Shown here: positions 11,081-22,815 of the stretch, in pieces
Layout of the letters: every line of letters starts with the position of its first letter
Numbering within the stretch: the stretch's first letter is position 1
From: Gorsachius magnificus
Lineage: Eukaryota; Chordata; Aves; Pelecaniformes; Ardeidae
Direction of reading: 5' to 3'
NCBI GenBank assembly: GCA_034008185.1
Contig: CM067086.1
Coordinates: 69,424,286-69,488,285 of the forward strand
Length of the DNA: 64,000 nucleotides
Program-made: the position numbers and the translations under genes
The notes under the pieces: model-generated
Databases searched by the model: none
Seen by the model: the letters and a program-made list of their open reading frames with translations, nothing else
Told to the model about the DNA's origin: nothing

Positions 11081-12896
11081 CTGAGCTCTGTAAGCCCCTG
11101 ATCATACTCTGCAAGGCTGAGCAGACTGGGACTGCATTCATCAGACGCTTTAATGTTCATAAAGAAAGTCTCTCATGACATTATCACTTTTTTTTTTTTT
11201 TTTCCATAAGGTCAAGACCCAGCAGTGGTAAAACAATGAGGAATGAATACTGCTACGTTGTGCCCATTTCAAGACCTAAGGATGCAGTTTCACTAAAATG
11301 CAAACCTGAAAATTACAGAAACACAAACCAGAGTTGAAGGCATGTGGACTCTGAAAGCCACTGCCTTGCCGGTTTCCAGAGATAAAGTTAAAAAGTGCGC
11401 TTCCTCTCTGCTGGCTCTCCAAACTTTGCCCGGGGTTTGCAAGTCAAGTTAGGTTCTTGTTAGCTCATGTATCTCCAGGGAACCAAGACTGCAAGTCAAA
11501 TTCTGCTCTGTTTCACCAGCAGATTCTCAGTAGCCTTTGGAGACACCAGAGGAAGCTGACACACCACCTATTCTCCATAGTTTGCTCCAGAAACGTTATT
11601 GCCATCTGCCTTCTGCCCAACCGTGTCTTAGAAGATGCCGACCACCAACTCCTCCTGCTGTTGCTGCAATGGGAATGTTGCACCTCAGCAGGGAAACGGC
11701 ACTCTGTGGACACCCAGAAAGATAAAGCTGCTTTCCCCCGAAGCCTACTGCTGGCTGCAGCGCTGCCTGCAGGCTCTCCAAATTAGTCACAGCCACAACT
11801 CCGGCTTCTGCAAGATCTGGTAATCTCCTGCTCTCTCAGGGCACTGTCTAATTTTGGAATGTCAGTTCCCATCCAACAACTGCCCCTCAAAACCAGCGAG
11901 GCAAATGTTAACCCTTGGTTAACAAATGTCAACCCATTTGCAAGACAAATGTTAAGCTTTTGCTGAGTCTTATCCCTTTAATTTAGGGTGACACTGGAAT
12001 GCTCAAAGTACTTCGCAATAGCCAGGAAAAGAAGCATTTTAACGCTTTCAGATGTAAACTTAAGTTTCCTAAACAGACGGAAAACAAAGGTGTCCCCAAA
12101 TACCGAATGCCAACATGGTCAGTGTGGCAGGCACGCTGGGACGGGCAGTGCTGCCGCTGGTTTAGTAGGTGACTTTGGGAGGGTGACTCTTGCACCCCTG
12201 GCTAGGCTCCTCTTCTAAAAGATACGGAAAAAAAAAGGATTTAGTGACAGCGGACTGACTTGCAGCGAGCTGTGTGAATTGCAGATGGCAAGTTCTGTAC
12301 AGATTCAGGTATCTGTGTTACAGGGCTCTTCCAGCAATAAACTGGTCATTACACTGGGCCATTGCCAAAATTGTTCTTTCCCCAGGCAACAGGGATCTTA
12401 CCGAGGCAGAAATGACGGTCTGTGCACAGTTCAGAGTCATCACAGGCTTTTTAGGATCATTGCGCTTCTTTCTGATACCTGCACTGTGATGAGCTTCAGT
12501 GCCAGTCCAGATTAAATACATTTGCCAATATGTATTTATTTTCCCACTTCTTAATAGAGCAGTTTGGAAACCTTGAACAACAACAGCATTTTTTCTTTAT
12601 GGCAACAACATGGGTTCTTTGCCTTTCTTTTCTCAGGGAGAACAGTCAGCAAGGGCAGCACCTCAGCTTGCAAAAGAATGTATTTTTTTACCTGCTGCAC
12701 ACAACACTATTCAGCAGTTTAGTATTTCCAAGCTGGCATTTGGTCACACGACTGCCCTTTATTACATTTGTAATCCCTTACATATAGGGGTGTAGGGTCT
12801 GTGTGTGTGTGTAGAAATTGAATATCAAGTGAAATTCACTTTGTCACCCATGGAGCGAGCAAATAAAGCTTTGCTTATCTCATTGCAATTTCATGA
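11081..12896. other. No gene seen
   Basis: Unique sequence with a T-run (11188-11203) and a short TG repeat near 12800. No coding signal. Confidence 0.6.
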
Positions 12897-13442
12897 CTCT
12901 GCTCTGGGGAGACCTCCCCTGGAGCCCTGCGTCCAGCTCGGGAGCCCTCAGCACCAGGAGGACATGGAGCTGTTGGAGCGGGGCCAGGGGAGGGCTACTA
13001 AAATGCTCCGAGGGCTGGAGCCCCTCTGCTCTGAGGCCAGGCTGGGAGAGTTGGGGGTGTTCAGCCTGGAGCAGAGGAGGCTGCGGGCAGAGCTGAGTGC
13101 GGCCGCTCAGGGCTTCAAGGGGGCCCAGAGGAAAGGGGGGGACAAGCTTTTTAGTAGGGCCAGCGGGACAGGCAAGGGGGGATGGCTTTAAACTGAAGCA
13201 GGGTAGGGTTAGACTGGATCTAAGGCAGAAATTCTTTCCAGTGAGGGTGGTGAAACCCTGGCAGGGGTTGCCCAGAGAGGGGGTGGAGGCCCCATCCCTG
13301 GGACCATTCCAGGCCAGGTTGGAGGGGGCTGTGAGCAACCTGATGTGGTTCAAGGTGTCCCTGCTCCTGCAGGGGAGTTGGGCTGGGTGACCTCTGGGGG
13401 TCCCTTCCCACCCAAACCATTCCGTGATTCTATGATTCTATG
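12897..13442 (+). mobile_element. CR1 (young subfamily), ORF2 end and 3' UTR
   Basis: Begins at CTCTGCTCTGGGGAGACCTC, contains an undecayed GCGGCCGC site and ends in ATTCTATGATTCTATGA. It matches the copy at 26193-26572 over about 195 bases, including a shared GGGGAGTTGGG variant. Confidence 0.95.
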
Positions 13443-14683
13443 AAAAAATCCTCACTAATGTTACCTACCATGAGCACGGAGTGCTGGACTCTTCCTTTAA
13501 TCTTTGTTATGACCAAGCCTGCAGAAAGGCAGAATGCATGGCTGGGCACGGAGTCTCTGTGCCTGGAAGAGCACCAGTGCCGCTTCCAGACCGAACACTT
13601 TCCGCATTGCTCTCCCTTCACTCTTCTCCCTCCCCACCTTAAGTATATCCATGTCTTTTCTTTCATAATAACTGTTTTTACAGCTGTTTCCCAGTCTGAA
13701 GTGATAAACATAGTTGTGATACTCTGACGATTTCCTACAGGTATCCCAAATGGTTTGGGGGGAGAGAATCCACGGAGATGAGGAGAACTTTGGGAGGAAA
13801 CAATCTCCTTATCACGCCAGATGTCACTATGAATAAAGACCTTGGAAGAGAAAGCATCATTAACGCAGCTTAGGCAATGCTGGTTTTGCAGGTGTGCCAG
13901 CATCAGGGGAATACACTACAATGAAGGTTGGGTTTCTCTGCTGAGGAAAGAATAGGAAGAGTTGACAAGAGAGCTTGTGGAAATTCTAATCAGTCCCTTC
14001 CCATTTCGTTTAAAAACAGCTCCGTGTCCTCAGGAGTGGTGCACAGCCTGGTATGGTTCAAACACACCGTTCAAATGAGGCATAACTCTGGCAGCCGAAG
14101 TGGATAAACAAAAAGGAAAGAACTTGTCCCATCATCATTATTTCACTCCAAAGCATGTTTACTGTCACCACAGCGGTGATTCAGCTCCGAGTTCTGCGGC
14201 ACTGAAGGCTGTAACCGCACCAACAAAGGCCGTCTCGATGAACAAGAGCAAGGGAAGTGATTCTTGCATTTATTTTACAGAGAGGACTAACGCAGAAAGC
14301 GAGGAATCATCCAAAAGCGACTTGCTTTAATGCATTAGGGTACTGCCTCTGCCTTACGGGGTTGCTGGCGTGCACAGAGCGGGTACCAAGCTGTCCGTCC
14401 GCTCTCACATACAGTCCTGCCCGTGCAGGAAAGCGAGCCCGGGAGTCAGACGTCCCACAACCGCACTGACGGCAGCGCCAGCGCCGTCCTCCCCCTGCTC
14501 CCAGGCTGCTCCGCTCCTGGGCATGCAGAGCCATTCCTAAAAAAAAAAGTGAAGGGGCTGATTTGACATTCCTATCTAATCTCTTGCAAAAAAAAAAAAA
14601 ACAAGTCAGAAAACATTCCCTAAAGGCCCAGAAATTCTGGTGGGGCAGAGAAGTGTCCCTCAAAAAGCCACTCTGTGTGATTA
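13443..14683. other. No gene seen
   Basis: Unique sequence with short A-runs near 14538 and 14588. Confidence 0.6.
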
Positions 14684-14834
14684 CCCAGGGAAGGGGTCGA
14701 GTCCCCAGCCCTGGGGGGATTTAAAAGCCGGGCAGACGCAGAGCTTAGGGCCAGGGTTTAGTGGTGGGATGGCAGGGGTAGGGCTTGATGATCTTAAAGT
14801 TCTTTTCCAACCTAAATGATTCTATGATTCTACG
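14684..14834 (+). mobile_element. CR1 3' end (older subfamily)
   Basis: Contains AGTTCTTTTCCAACCTAAAT and the tail GATTCTATGATTCTA. This subfamily shows AAGACCTTTAAGATCATC in its reversed copies at 19233, 31590 and 61083. Confidence 0.8.
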
Positions 14835-16042
14835 GCCCCAAGGACAGAAGAGCTGCTGCAGCCGATGAACTGGGACCTGCCCTGGAAGTGCTGGGGGGCC
14901 CGGCAGCAGCAGTTTCCCTCTCAGGCAGACGTATGCCCGAGGACAGGGAGGACATCGGCCCCAAGCAGCCACCAGCCACTGGCACAAAACAGGGTTTGCC
15001 ACCTCACCAGCCACCAGGGCTCAGGAGAACGTTGCTGGCAGAGAACAGTCCCCAGCAGCTCCCTTTCTACGTCATGTAGCAAAGCAAACTTTAGCTTATA
15101 GCCTAATGAATGTCAGGCAGCCCTGAAGATACCCTGAGGAGGCTCAGCAACGTTCACTGCAGTGTTAAATCCTGCTGTCGTGCACTGTGAGGGAAGATAA
15201 AAATAGACTGAACCTGGTGGCAGCCAGGTGCCTGCGTGAAGCAGTCCTGCCCGCATCCTACCTTTTGGGGCTGGTAAGAGAACAAGATGGCATATTTCTG
15301 CCTCTTCAGCTCTGTTTCTACTGCTCTTTGTGTTTAAAAGAAATACTGCGAGTGAAAGCGGAGGTAAATTGAGATTTCAGGGGTTTGCAAAGCAGTAATT
15401 CCAGAGAGAAGCATGTACCATGAAGTTGCCATGTTCTGAAATCCTTCACAGCTGCGAGGGAAGGTAGCTGTTTGCCCAATTTAACTCATAAACCCTGAGG
15501 AAAGAGATCTTACAAGGGATGCTCTCCTCTCCAGAGGAAAACATAGATTTGATCTGTCAGCATCTGTACCAATCAAATGATAGTCCATGCCTTAATTTCG
15601 CCAGAAGGGATGACTCTGAGGAACCTAGCAAGTTTGAAGCGCTTGTGAAAATGAAGCCCGCCTCTTTATTGCAAAAGGCATCTCTAAAGAACAAAACTAC
15701 TTCCAAAAAATGACCATTCATCACTTCCTAAAATAGAAACCTTCAGTTCTGCAGCATCGAAGAGACTAAAATTTCAGAATCTCTTTTTATATCTTTTGCT
15801 CATTCTTTAAAAAGAAGCCAGAGAGTAATTCAATAACTTTCTATAGTTAGTCTAATATTCAAATTCTGCTCCTTTCTTTTTTTTGATTACCTACTCATAG
15901 GCAGAGCTGATTTGGGCTAGTAAGAGGGCAAGAGTCAGGGAATACTCCAAAAAAACCAACCCAACCCCACCATGGAGCAGTCTGTGGGAGGGAAAGGTCC
16001 CGAACACCATTCCAGGCTACTCAGCGAGGGACCTACCCCGGA
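14835..16042. other. No gene seen
   Basis: Unique sequence leading into the 31-bp minisatellite. Confidence 0.6.
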
Positions 16043-16259
16043 CCAAAGCGTATCGTTTGCAGGTTCACCCAAACCAAAGCGTATCGTTTGCAGGTTCACC
16101 CAAACCAAAGCGTATCCTTTGCAGGTTCACCCAAACCAAAGCGTATCCTTTGCAGGTTCACCCAAACCAAAGCGTATCCTTTGCAGGTTCACCCAAACCA
16201 AAGCGTATCCTTTGCAGGTTCACCCAAACCAAAGCGTATCCTTCGCACGTTCACCCGGA
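16043..16259. repeat. 31-bp minisatellite, seven copies
   Basis: Units start at 16043, 16074, 16105, 16136, 16167, 16198 and 16229, exactly 31 bases apart. The unit contains CCAAAGCGTATCCTTTGCAG followed by GTTCACCCAAA. The first two units have TATCGTTTG, the next four TATCCTTTG, and the last is diverged. No spacers, so it is not a CRISPR array. Confidence 0.95.
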
Positions 16260-16930
16260 CCTGCACTTGGGAAGAGCACCATGCCACAGCCCTTACCTTA
16301 TCTATCACATTTTGCCTGCTTCAGAGTGCACACCACCTCAGCCTAAGACGGAGGTCGGATAATTGCTCCTTTGTTCCATCTATCTCACGGAATAAACCCC
16401 AAATTAAACTGATAACCAGTACTATGTCGTTCTGAAAAGTACAAGAAAGCCCAAAGATCCGTAATGTGCCTGGCTCTAGCAATGTTTTCATAATTAAACA
16501 GTTCTTCAGAATTTATCTTTTCTGCATTGACACAGAAAGCCCCAAACGTTACAACCCCCTAATTTCTGCAGAGTAGCTCCATAGTATACAATGCAACAAC
16601 AAAAATCTTATTTGGTATTAATCCCATTCACTATAGAATTAAAACCGCCATACAAACAAAGGTTTTCTTGTCCCAAACGTCTTTCAGCTGTGCCCATTTT
16701 GCAAACCTCTTGGGCTTCAGTTCAGTAAACAATAAAACAAGACTAAAGCGCAGAGATACGCTGCCAAGCCGTTACCTGTGTCGTTATTAAGGTAGGAAGT
16801 TGACCCCCTTAGCTAACTTGGAGCACCAAACCCCATGACCAGTCAACTGTGCCCCATGAATAATTCATGTGTCCTTTCCAGGGTTTTGGCCAGTTCTCTT
16901 GAAACCAACCAAAATAATGCAGGACGTGTA
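16260..16930. other. No gene seen
   Basis: AT-rich unique sequence. Confidence 0.6.
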
Positions 16931-17034
16931 ACATGCTCTAGGTGAACCTGCTTTAGCAGGAGGGTTGGACTAGATGATCTCCGGAGGTCCCTTCCAACCC
17001 TTGCCATTCTGGGATTCTGTGTGATTCTGTGATG
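16931..17034 (+). mobile_element. CR1 3'-end fragment
   Basis: GGTTGGACTAGATGATCTCC, then TCCCTTCCAACCCTTGCC and a GATTCTGTG-type tail. Only about 100 bases remain. Confidence 0.8.
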
Positions 17035-18004
17035 ACAAAGACCCATCATCTCTGCCGTTAAGATGTGAGCCGCATCTGCCTGGCCAGCTCGTTTGGCTGA
17101 CAGTAATCACTGTCTCATGGAGGGTTTGCATCCCCGCTGTCTGCTCGAGGAGCGCTGTCTTATTTAGATCCACGCTCTGTTTGAAGTTTGAAAATAAGCT
17201 ACTACTGAGCTTCACAGGTACAGGGTGCCCAAGCAAGCTGAGGCAGAACTGGCAGTCCTGCTCAATAGCTTCTCACTGGGTATTTCAGGAGCACAAATAG
17301 ATGAAAACACCATCAAAAATAGAGAAGACTTCGGAACAAATGAGGCAAGAAACAGAGAACACAAGAGACCCAAACAGGAGAGAAGATTGCTGTAGACTTC
17401 CAGCCAGAAACCCTGGCTCCAGTGACATCAACAGGGGGGGTGTTACTGGACTAGCCAGAGCGACCACCGCTAGCCCACTCACTGATCAGTGTCCCCAGAA
17501 TCAGGCCTAAAGCCTGACTCTGCCCTATGGCTGTCCTAGAGCACCTCCAGAGCAGAGCCAAGCGCCCATGCTCTCAGGACTCTCACCTCAGGGAGCCATT
17601 TTCTGGACAAAATTGAGACCCTCTCGGAAGCAGTTTCTGTGTGACCTCTCTGTCCCAAGCTGTCTTCCCAAGGACAGACAGGAGAGATACAAACCTTACA
17701 CACCGTCCTTTTTGCATGGCTCAGTCTTGCACAAGTGCTTCCTCCTCCTCCCAGTGACACGGAAAGGGAGACAGTGTCATTAAATATAATTAATATCTGA
17801 ATTGTAATAAACTGTTACACTGGAACTCACTGGACAATCCAGCCCTGAACAGAACATATGACATTGGCACTACGATACCATCCCAAAAACCTATGTAAGC
17901 TGGGCTCTGTGAGTAGGGGTCTGTCAATGACATCTTCTCGACAGTGCATTTTCTGTCTAACAACTCCAGTTTTAATACAGCACTGATCCTTATCTAGTTA
18001 GCGG
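17035..18004. other. No gene seen
   Basis: Unique sequence between two CR1 tails. Confidence 0.6.
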
Positions 18005-18088
18005 TGTCCCTGCTCCCTGCAGGGGGGTTGGACTAGATGACCTCTAGGGGTCCCTTCCAACCCAAAACACTCTATGATTCTATGATTA
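18005..18088 (+). mobile_element. CR1 3'-end fragment
   Basis: GTGTCCCTGCTCCCTGCAGG to CTATGATTCTATGATT. Severely 5'-truncated. Confidence 0.85.
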
Positions 18089-18766
18089 CCAAAGCCTTTC
18101 TTAGCATTTGGGGGATGTGGGGCTTGTCGAGAGGGTGTAAAAATACTACTAAGGTATTTAGAAAAATCCAGACTAGCTGTGAAGAAACTTCTCAGCAGAG
18201 CAAATTAGCCCCAAAAGGCCGGAGTGCTAACACAGATACCTTGTAATGGCACCCGAGTTCTCCCACGCACAGCAAGCAGGTATCAGCCTGACACTGAACC
18301 GCGTTCCTATGCCAATGCTTTCTGCTTCCTACCTGCTCTGCAAATGCATTTCATCCGAGCTCCTCCTGGCTGGGAGTAGGAACAAAGAGGAGGGGGGTTT
18401 TTGCGGTGCTACAGCTTCCTTTGGAAATTCAATAACAATTTCAGAAAAAGATTAAAGAGTGTTTTAATCAACTTCAAACAGACAACAGATGTTGGCTTTA
18501 ATAAAAATGAGTTATGAAAGAGAAGGGAATAACAAGAATTAATTACAGGATGCTGAGCAAAGGAAGTAAGTCCAGAAATCTGACATTTCCTCACAATTAG
18601 TTTATAGATTAGCATCCCCTCAGGATAGGTGGATACTCTTTCTTTACTTGTTTTTAATAAAGACAGTATCACATCGGTTTCACCACTACCGAAAGCACAG
18701 ATCGTTAGCTCTGTATTTTAGCAGTGTAAACACAGCCCACAGCGTCGTCGCTCCAGCCCCTAGGAG
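18089..18766. other. No gene seen
   Basis: Unique sequence; nothing recognised. Confidence 0.6.
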
Positions 18767-19020
18767 CATAGAATCATAGAATCATAGAATGTTTTGGGTT
18801 GGAAGGGACCCCTAGAGGTCATCTAGTCCAACCCCCCTGCAGTGAGCAGGAACACCACTAACACCACTAACCAGATCAGGTTGCTCAGAGCCCCATCCAA
18901 CCTGGCCTTGAATGTTCCCAGGGACGGGGCCTCTACCACCTCTCTGGTCAACCCCTGCCAGGGTTTCACCAACCCGTTCCAGTGTTTCACCAAAGCACTC
19001 CGAAGCATCTCTTTGTAAAG
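18767..19020 (-). mobile_element. CR1 3' end
   Basis: Starts with three CATAGAAT-type tail units and continues through the 3' UTR and the end of ORF2 in reverse orientation. The part after 18980 is diverged. Confidence 0.88.
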
Positions 19021-19232
19021 CCAAGCGCGGCGCCGGCAGCACGCACATCGTCTGAACCCAAGGGCAGCGCTTGCAGCGCCCGGGTGCAAACTTCACCGCG
19101 GTGACAACAAAGGCAGAAGAAGCTGCTCACGCCAGGTTAACAGGTGAAGGGGAACGTTGGTCCTGGTACTTCGGGGAGCAAAGTGATGGGTAGACAGCAG
19201 AGAAAAGAAATATTGCCAAATGAATGATGGAA

Positions 19233-19337
19233 CATGGAATCATAGAATCGCTTTGGTTGGAAAAGACCTTTAAGATCATCGAGTCCAACCTTTAACCTAA
19301 CCCTCCCATCCCACCACTAAACAATGTCCCTAAAACA
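19233..19337 (-). mobile_element. CR1 3' end (older subfamily)
   Basis: CATAGAATCGCTTTGGTTGG followed by AAAAGACCTTTAAGATCATC. 5'-truncated; the same subfamily as 31590 and 61083. Confidence 0.85.
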
Positions 19338-19429
19338 TGGAGCGACCGCCTTTTTTCTTTAGGAAAAGCAACAGACCCTATTGTAGGGCTCGGAATGAGC
19401 CCCTCTAGCCCAGCGACTCCATGAGTGAT

Positions 19430-20044
19430 TGTCCTGGTTTCGGCTGGGATCGAGTTAATTTTTTTCCTAGTAGCCAGCATAGTGCTGTGGTTTGGATTTA
19501 GTGCCAGAAGAATGTTGATAACACGCTGATGTTTTTAGTTGTTGCCAAGTAGTGCTCAGACTGCTCAAGGACTTTTTGAGCTTCTCCTGCTCGGCCAGGG
19601 GCAGAACAAGCTGGGAGGGAGCACAGACAGGACAGCTGACCCCAACTGACCAAAGAGATGTTCCAGACCATGGGATGTCATGCTGGGGGGGGTCAGTCGG
19701 TCGGTCGGTCGGGGGCAGAGTGGTCGCAGCTCGGGCTGTCTGATCCCACTCGGGGACTGCTCGGGGCTCGGGGACTGCTCACGGGTCGGGACGGGCTGGG
19801 CATCGGTCGGCGGGTGGTGAGCAATTGCATTGTGCATCATTCATTTTGTATATTCTGTATATTTTGTTATCATTCCCATTATTACTATTATTACTATTTT
19901 CTCTTATTAAACTGTCTTTAACTCAGCCCTCGGCTCTAACCTTTTATTTTCTTCCCGATTCTCTCCCCCATCCCACTGAGGGAGGGGGGGGAGTGAGCGA
20001 GCGGCTGCGTGGTGCTGAGTTGCCAGCCGGGTTCAACCACGACA
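19430..20044 (+). mobile_element. Solo LTR of an avian ERV-L-type retrovirus
   Basis: A 615-base element starting TGTCCTGG and ending CGACA, so it has the TG...CA ends of an LTR. It is flanked by perfect 5-bp target duplications GTGAT (19425-19429 and 20045-20049). An ATTAAA polyadenylation signal lies at 19906-19911. No internal retroviral genes are present, so the provirus was lost by recombination between its LTRs. A (GGTC)n run near 19690-19710 is internal. The ERV-L assignment is from recalled likeness and the 5-bp duplication. Confidence 0.9.
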
Positions 20045-20049
20045 GTGAT

Positions 20050-22388
20050 GGTGAAGAAGGATCAGTGACGGGCGTCACTGAAAGCACAGGCTGCGCACGA
20101 GGCGATCTCTGCATGAGCCGCAGTCGCCGCAGTAGCGCGGAGCTCTCTCCCCTAACACGGGGAAGCAGCTGATCACAAAATACTGCAGTGGGAAAATGTT
20201 CACGATAAAAGTGAAATGACATCCAGAAGCATCGGATATAAAACCAGTACAGAAAGCTAAATTTACCGTTTGCTCTTCTAAAACACACGGACTGGGAACA
20301 GAAGACAGGATAAGTGTAAAATATTACATATAAAATCATGGAAGGGGAGGTGCCAAGAGGCAATTCAGAAGCACCGGACCTCCCAGATGACAGGTGGCTT
20401 TTCCTGAAGCCAGGCGGGCCAGTGTGGGATGCCAAAGCTTGCATCGAAGAACCCTTTTGCTTTGTTAAGCCCATTACTTGAGCAGGGTGCCCTGGCACAG
20501 CAGCTTATAGTACCCATGAACGACAGGCTGAAGGTACAGAGGGGCTCATCCACCACTCCGAAGGCATAACCTAAGGAAATGTCTCACAAGTGAGCACCAG
20601 TGTCCTTCTGTGTCCCACTCCAGCAAAGACACCCAGGCTCTGACACTGCATGGCTTACGTGCCAGTAACATCAGTGTGGAGCACCGGGGTAGTCAGGGCC
20701 AAGAGCCTGCTGAAGGTGCTTTGCTAAATGAAGGCTACGAACTGAGGTGGGGGGAGGCAGGGGAAAGCACAGGCTTACGTAGGGCTCCAGGAATGAAAAT
20801 AAGGCCCCACATGGGAGAAATCTCACCTGGGGAGGTCCCAGTTTGGCCGTAAGCACGGCACTCACCCTGTGCAAAATGTTTACCTCTAACCGAAGAGAGA
20901 TGCTTTCCATCATCAGGAGCAAGCTCCAGCGGCTGGCTACAACAGCGGTCATTGACACCCATGCTTAAGTGGAACTTTGCTCCCTGAAACACGAGGGTTA
21001 TAAAGACCTGACCAGTTTCACCCCTCCTGCCCTGAGGAACAACGTCGCTGATCAGCAGAAGCCTGGACTGAGAAATCCTCCACGCACCCTGCTGAGCCCC
21101 CCCGCCCACCGGCGAGCTGCTCTCTTCCTCCCCAGGAGAAACCCCCGTGCAAACCAGTGCCCTGGTGGGCAACACCAGCAGCTCCAGCTGACCTGCTAGA
21201 CCCTTGCAGCCTGCTACGGGTGTTACTGGTGGCATCAAGCTGTACCTGGAACAGGTCCTCTCACGGTCACAACGCTGCTACCAGTGACCACAGCTCTGCA
21301 GCAACACAACCCAACGCTGGAATGAAGACATCCAAAGGGACACCAGAGCACAGAGGTACCGGGTAGCCATAGCAACCCACGGTGGCTATCTATTTTCCTT
21401 CTTACTGTATTAGTGCTTTTCTCTTACGCTACTGATTTTCAATCATATTGTATAAGCTGCAGGCACAACTATCTCCAGCTGAGAGGCTAACATTCTTTGA
21501 AAATAATTTTATTAAGAGGTTTTCTTCTCGTCATCTCAAAAGCGCTGCAGTGAACTTGGATTTTATCTAAAAAGGGGAGAGAAAGGAAGGCGATGCCACC
21601 AGTGCTTAGTCTCCGTGGGCAGCAAGCTGCTATAACCACTTTTGTATGCTACTCTCATTTACTAGTCATCTGTTAAAATGACCGGCAGTTTCGTTTTGCC
21701 AGGACTCCTGTGACTAGGAGAGCCGGGCAGCCGGCAGGCAACTCCCGCTTTGGCATTTGTGCTCAGCCCCCCGACCGCAGGCAGCTACGGGCTCCTCGTC
21801 TGCCCTGGGACCAGCTAGTCATCCGCAGGGACAGCAGAAATGACGGCAGAAAGATCGCAGCTGGTCGTGGCACAGGAGGGCACGGCAGCTCCGTTGGGCA
21901 AGTCAAGGAGGGAGGGCAGGACTCGGCCCCTCCGTCCCAGAGAAGCCGCGGGGGCAGACGGCTCTTTCTGAGCTGCAGCCGTCGGCTTGCCGGCGCTCCC
22001 GTCCTGCTTCACTTCTGCAGTATGAAGGGCTGACCCTGTAAAGGTCAGCCTTGATCTGTGGTCCAAACAGATTAACTTAGGGCAAAACGGGGACAAGAGA
22101 AAAAGCATGCAACTGGCACTACACTGCATCGTAAATGGGCTGATGAGCCTCACCTTCCCAAAAGAAGAGGCAGGACGTTCTGTCAGAGATGGCTGCCTCC
22201 TGCAGAATCTTAACGATTTATTTATTTATTATTTATTTACTATTCTTGTTAGTATGTGAGAAAGAGGGGAGAGAGTGAAGAAAAGCAAGGAACATATCTG
22301 AAAATTATAATAATGTGCTCTCCCTGTCATGCAGCACTGAAGTTCTGCCAGGCAAGTGCTAAATTGGGATGTTCTAAAACTTTCTATT
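20050..22388. other. No gene seen
   Basis: 2.3 kb of mixed-composition unique sequence. A TTTA-rich simple stretch lies near 22213-22240. Confidence 0.6.
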
Positions 22389-22815
22389 TGAGGGCTGGAG
22401 CCCCTCTGCTCTGAGGCCAGGCTGGGAGAGTTGGGGGTGTTCAGCCTGGAGCAGAGGAGGCTGCGGGCAGAGCTGAGTGCGGCCGCTCAGGGCTTCAAGG
22501 GGGCCCAGAGGAAAGGGGGGGCGCTTTTTGGGGCCAGCTGGGCGGACAAGGGGGGATGGCTTTAATCTGAAGCAGGGTGGGTTTAGACTGGATCTAAGGA
22601 AGAAATTCTTTATGCTGAGGGTGGTGAAACCCTGGCAGGGGTTGCCCAGAGAGGGGGTGGAGGCCCCATCCCTGGGACCATTCCAGGCCAGGTTGGCCGG
22701 GGCTGTGAGCAACCTGATGTGGTTCAAGGTGTCCCTGCTCCCTGCAGGGGGGTTGGGCTGGGTGACCTCTAGGGGTCCCTTCCCACCCAAACCATTCCGT
22801 GATTCTATGATTCTA
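22389..22815 (+). mobile_element. CR1 (young subfamily), ORF2 end and 3' UTR
   Basis: Begins at GAGGGCTGGAGCCCCTCTGC and ends in GATTCTATGATTCTA. Small internal deletion around 22525-22540 compared with other copies. Confidence 0.93.

Noticed and set aside
16043..16259. CRISPR-like array
   Set aside because: The 31-bp units are directly adjacent with no spacers, and the genome is vertebrate.
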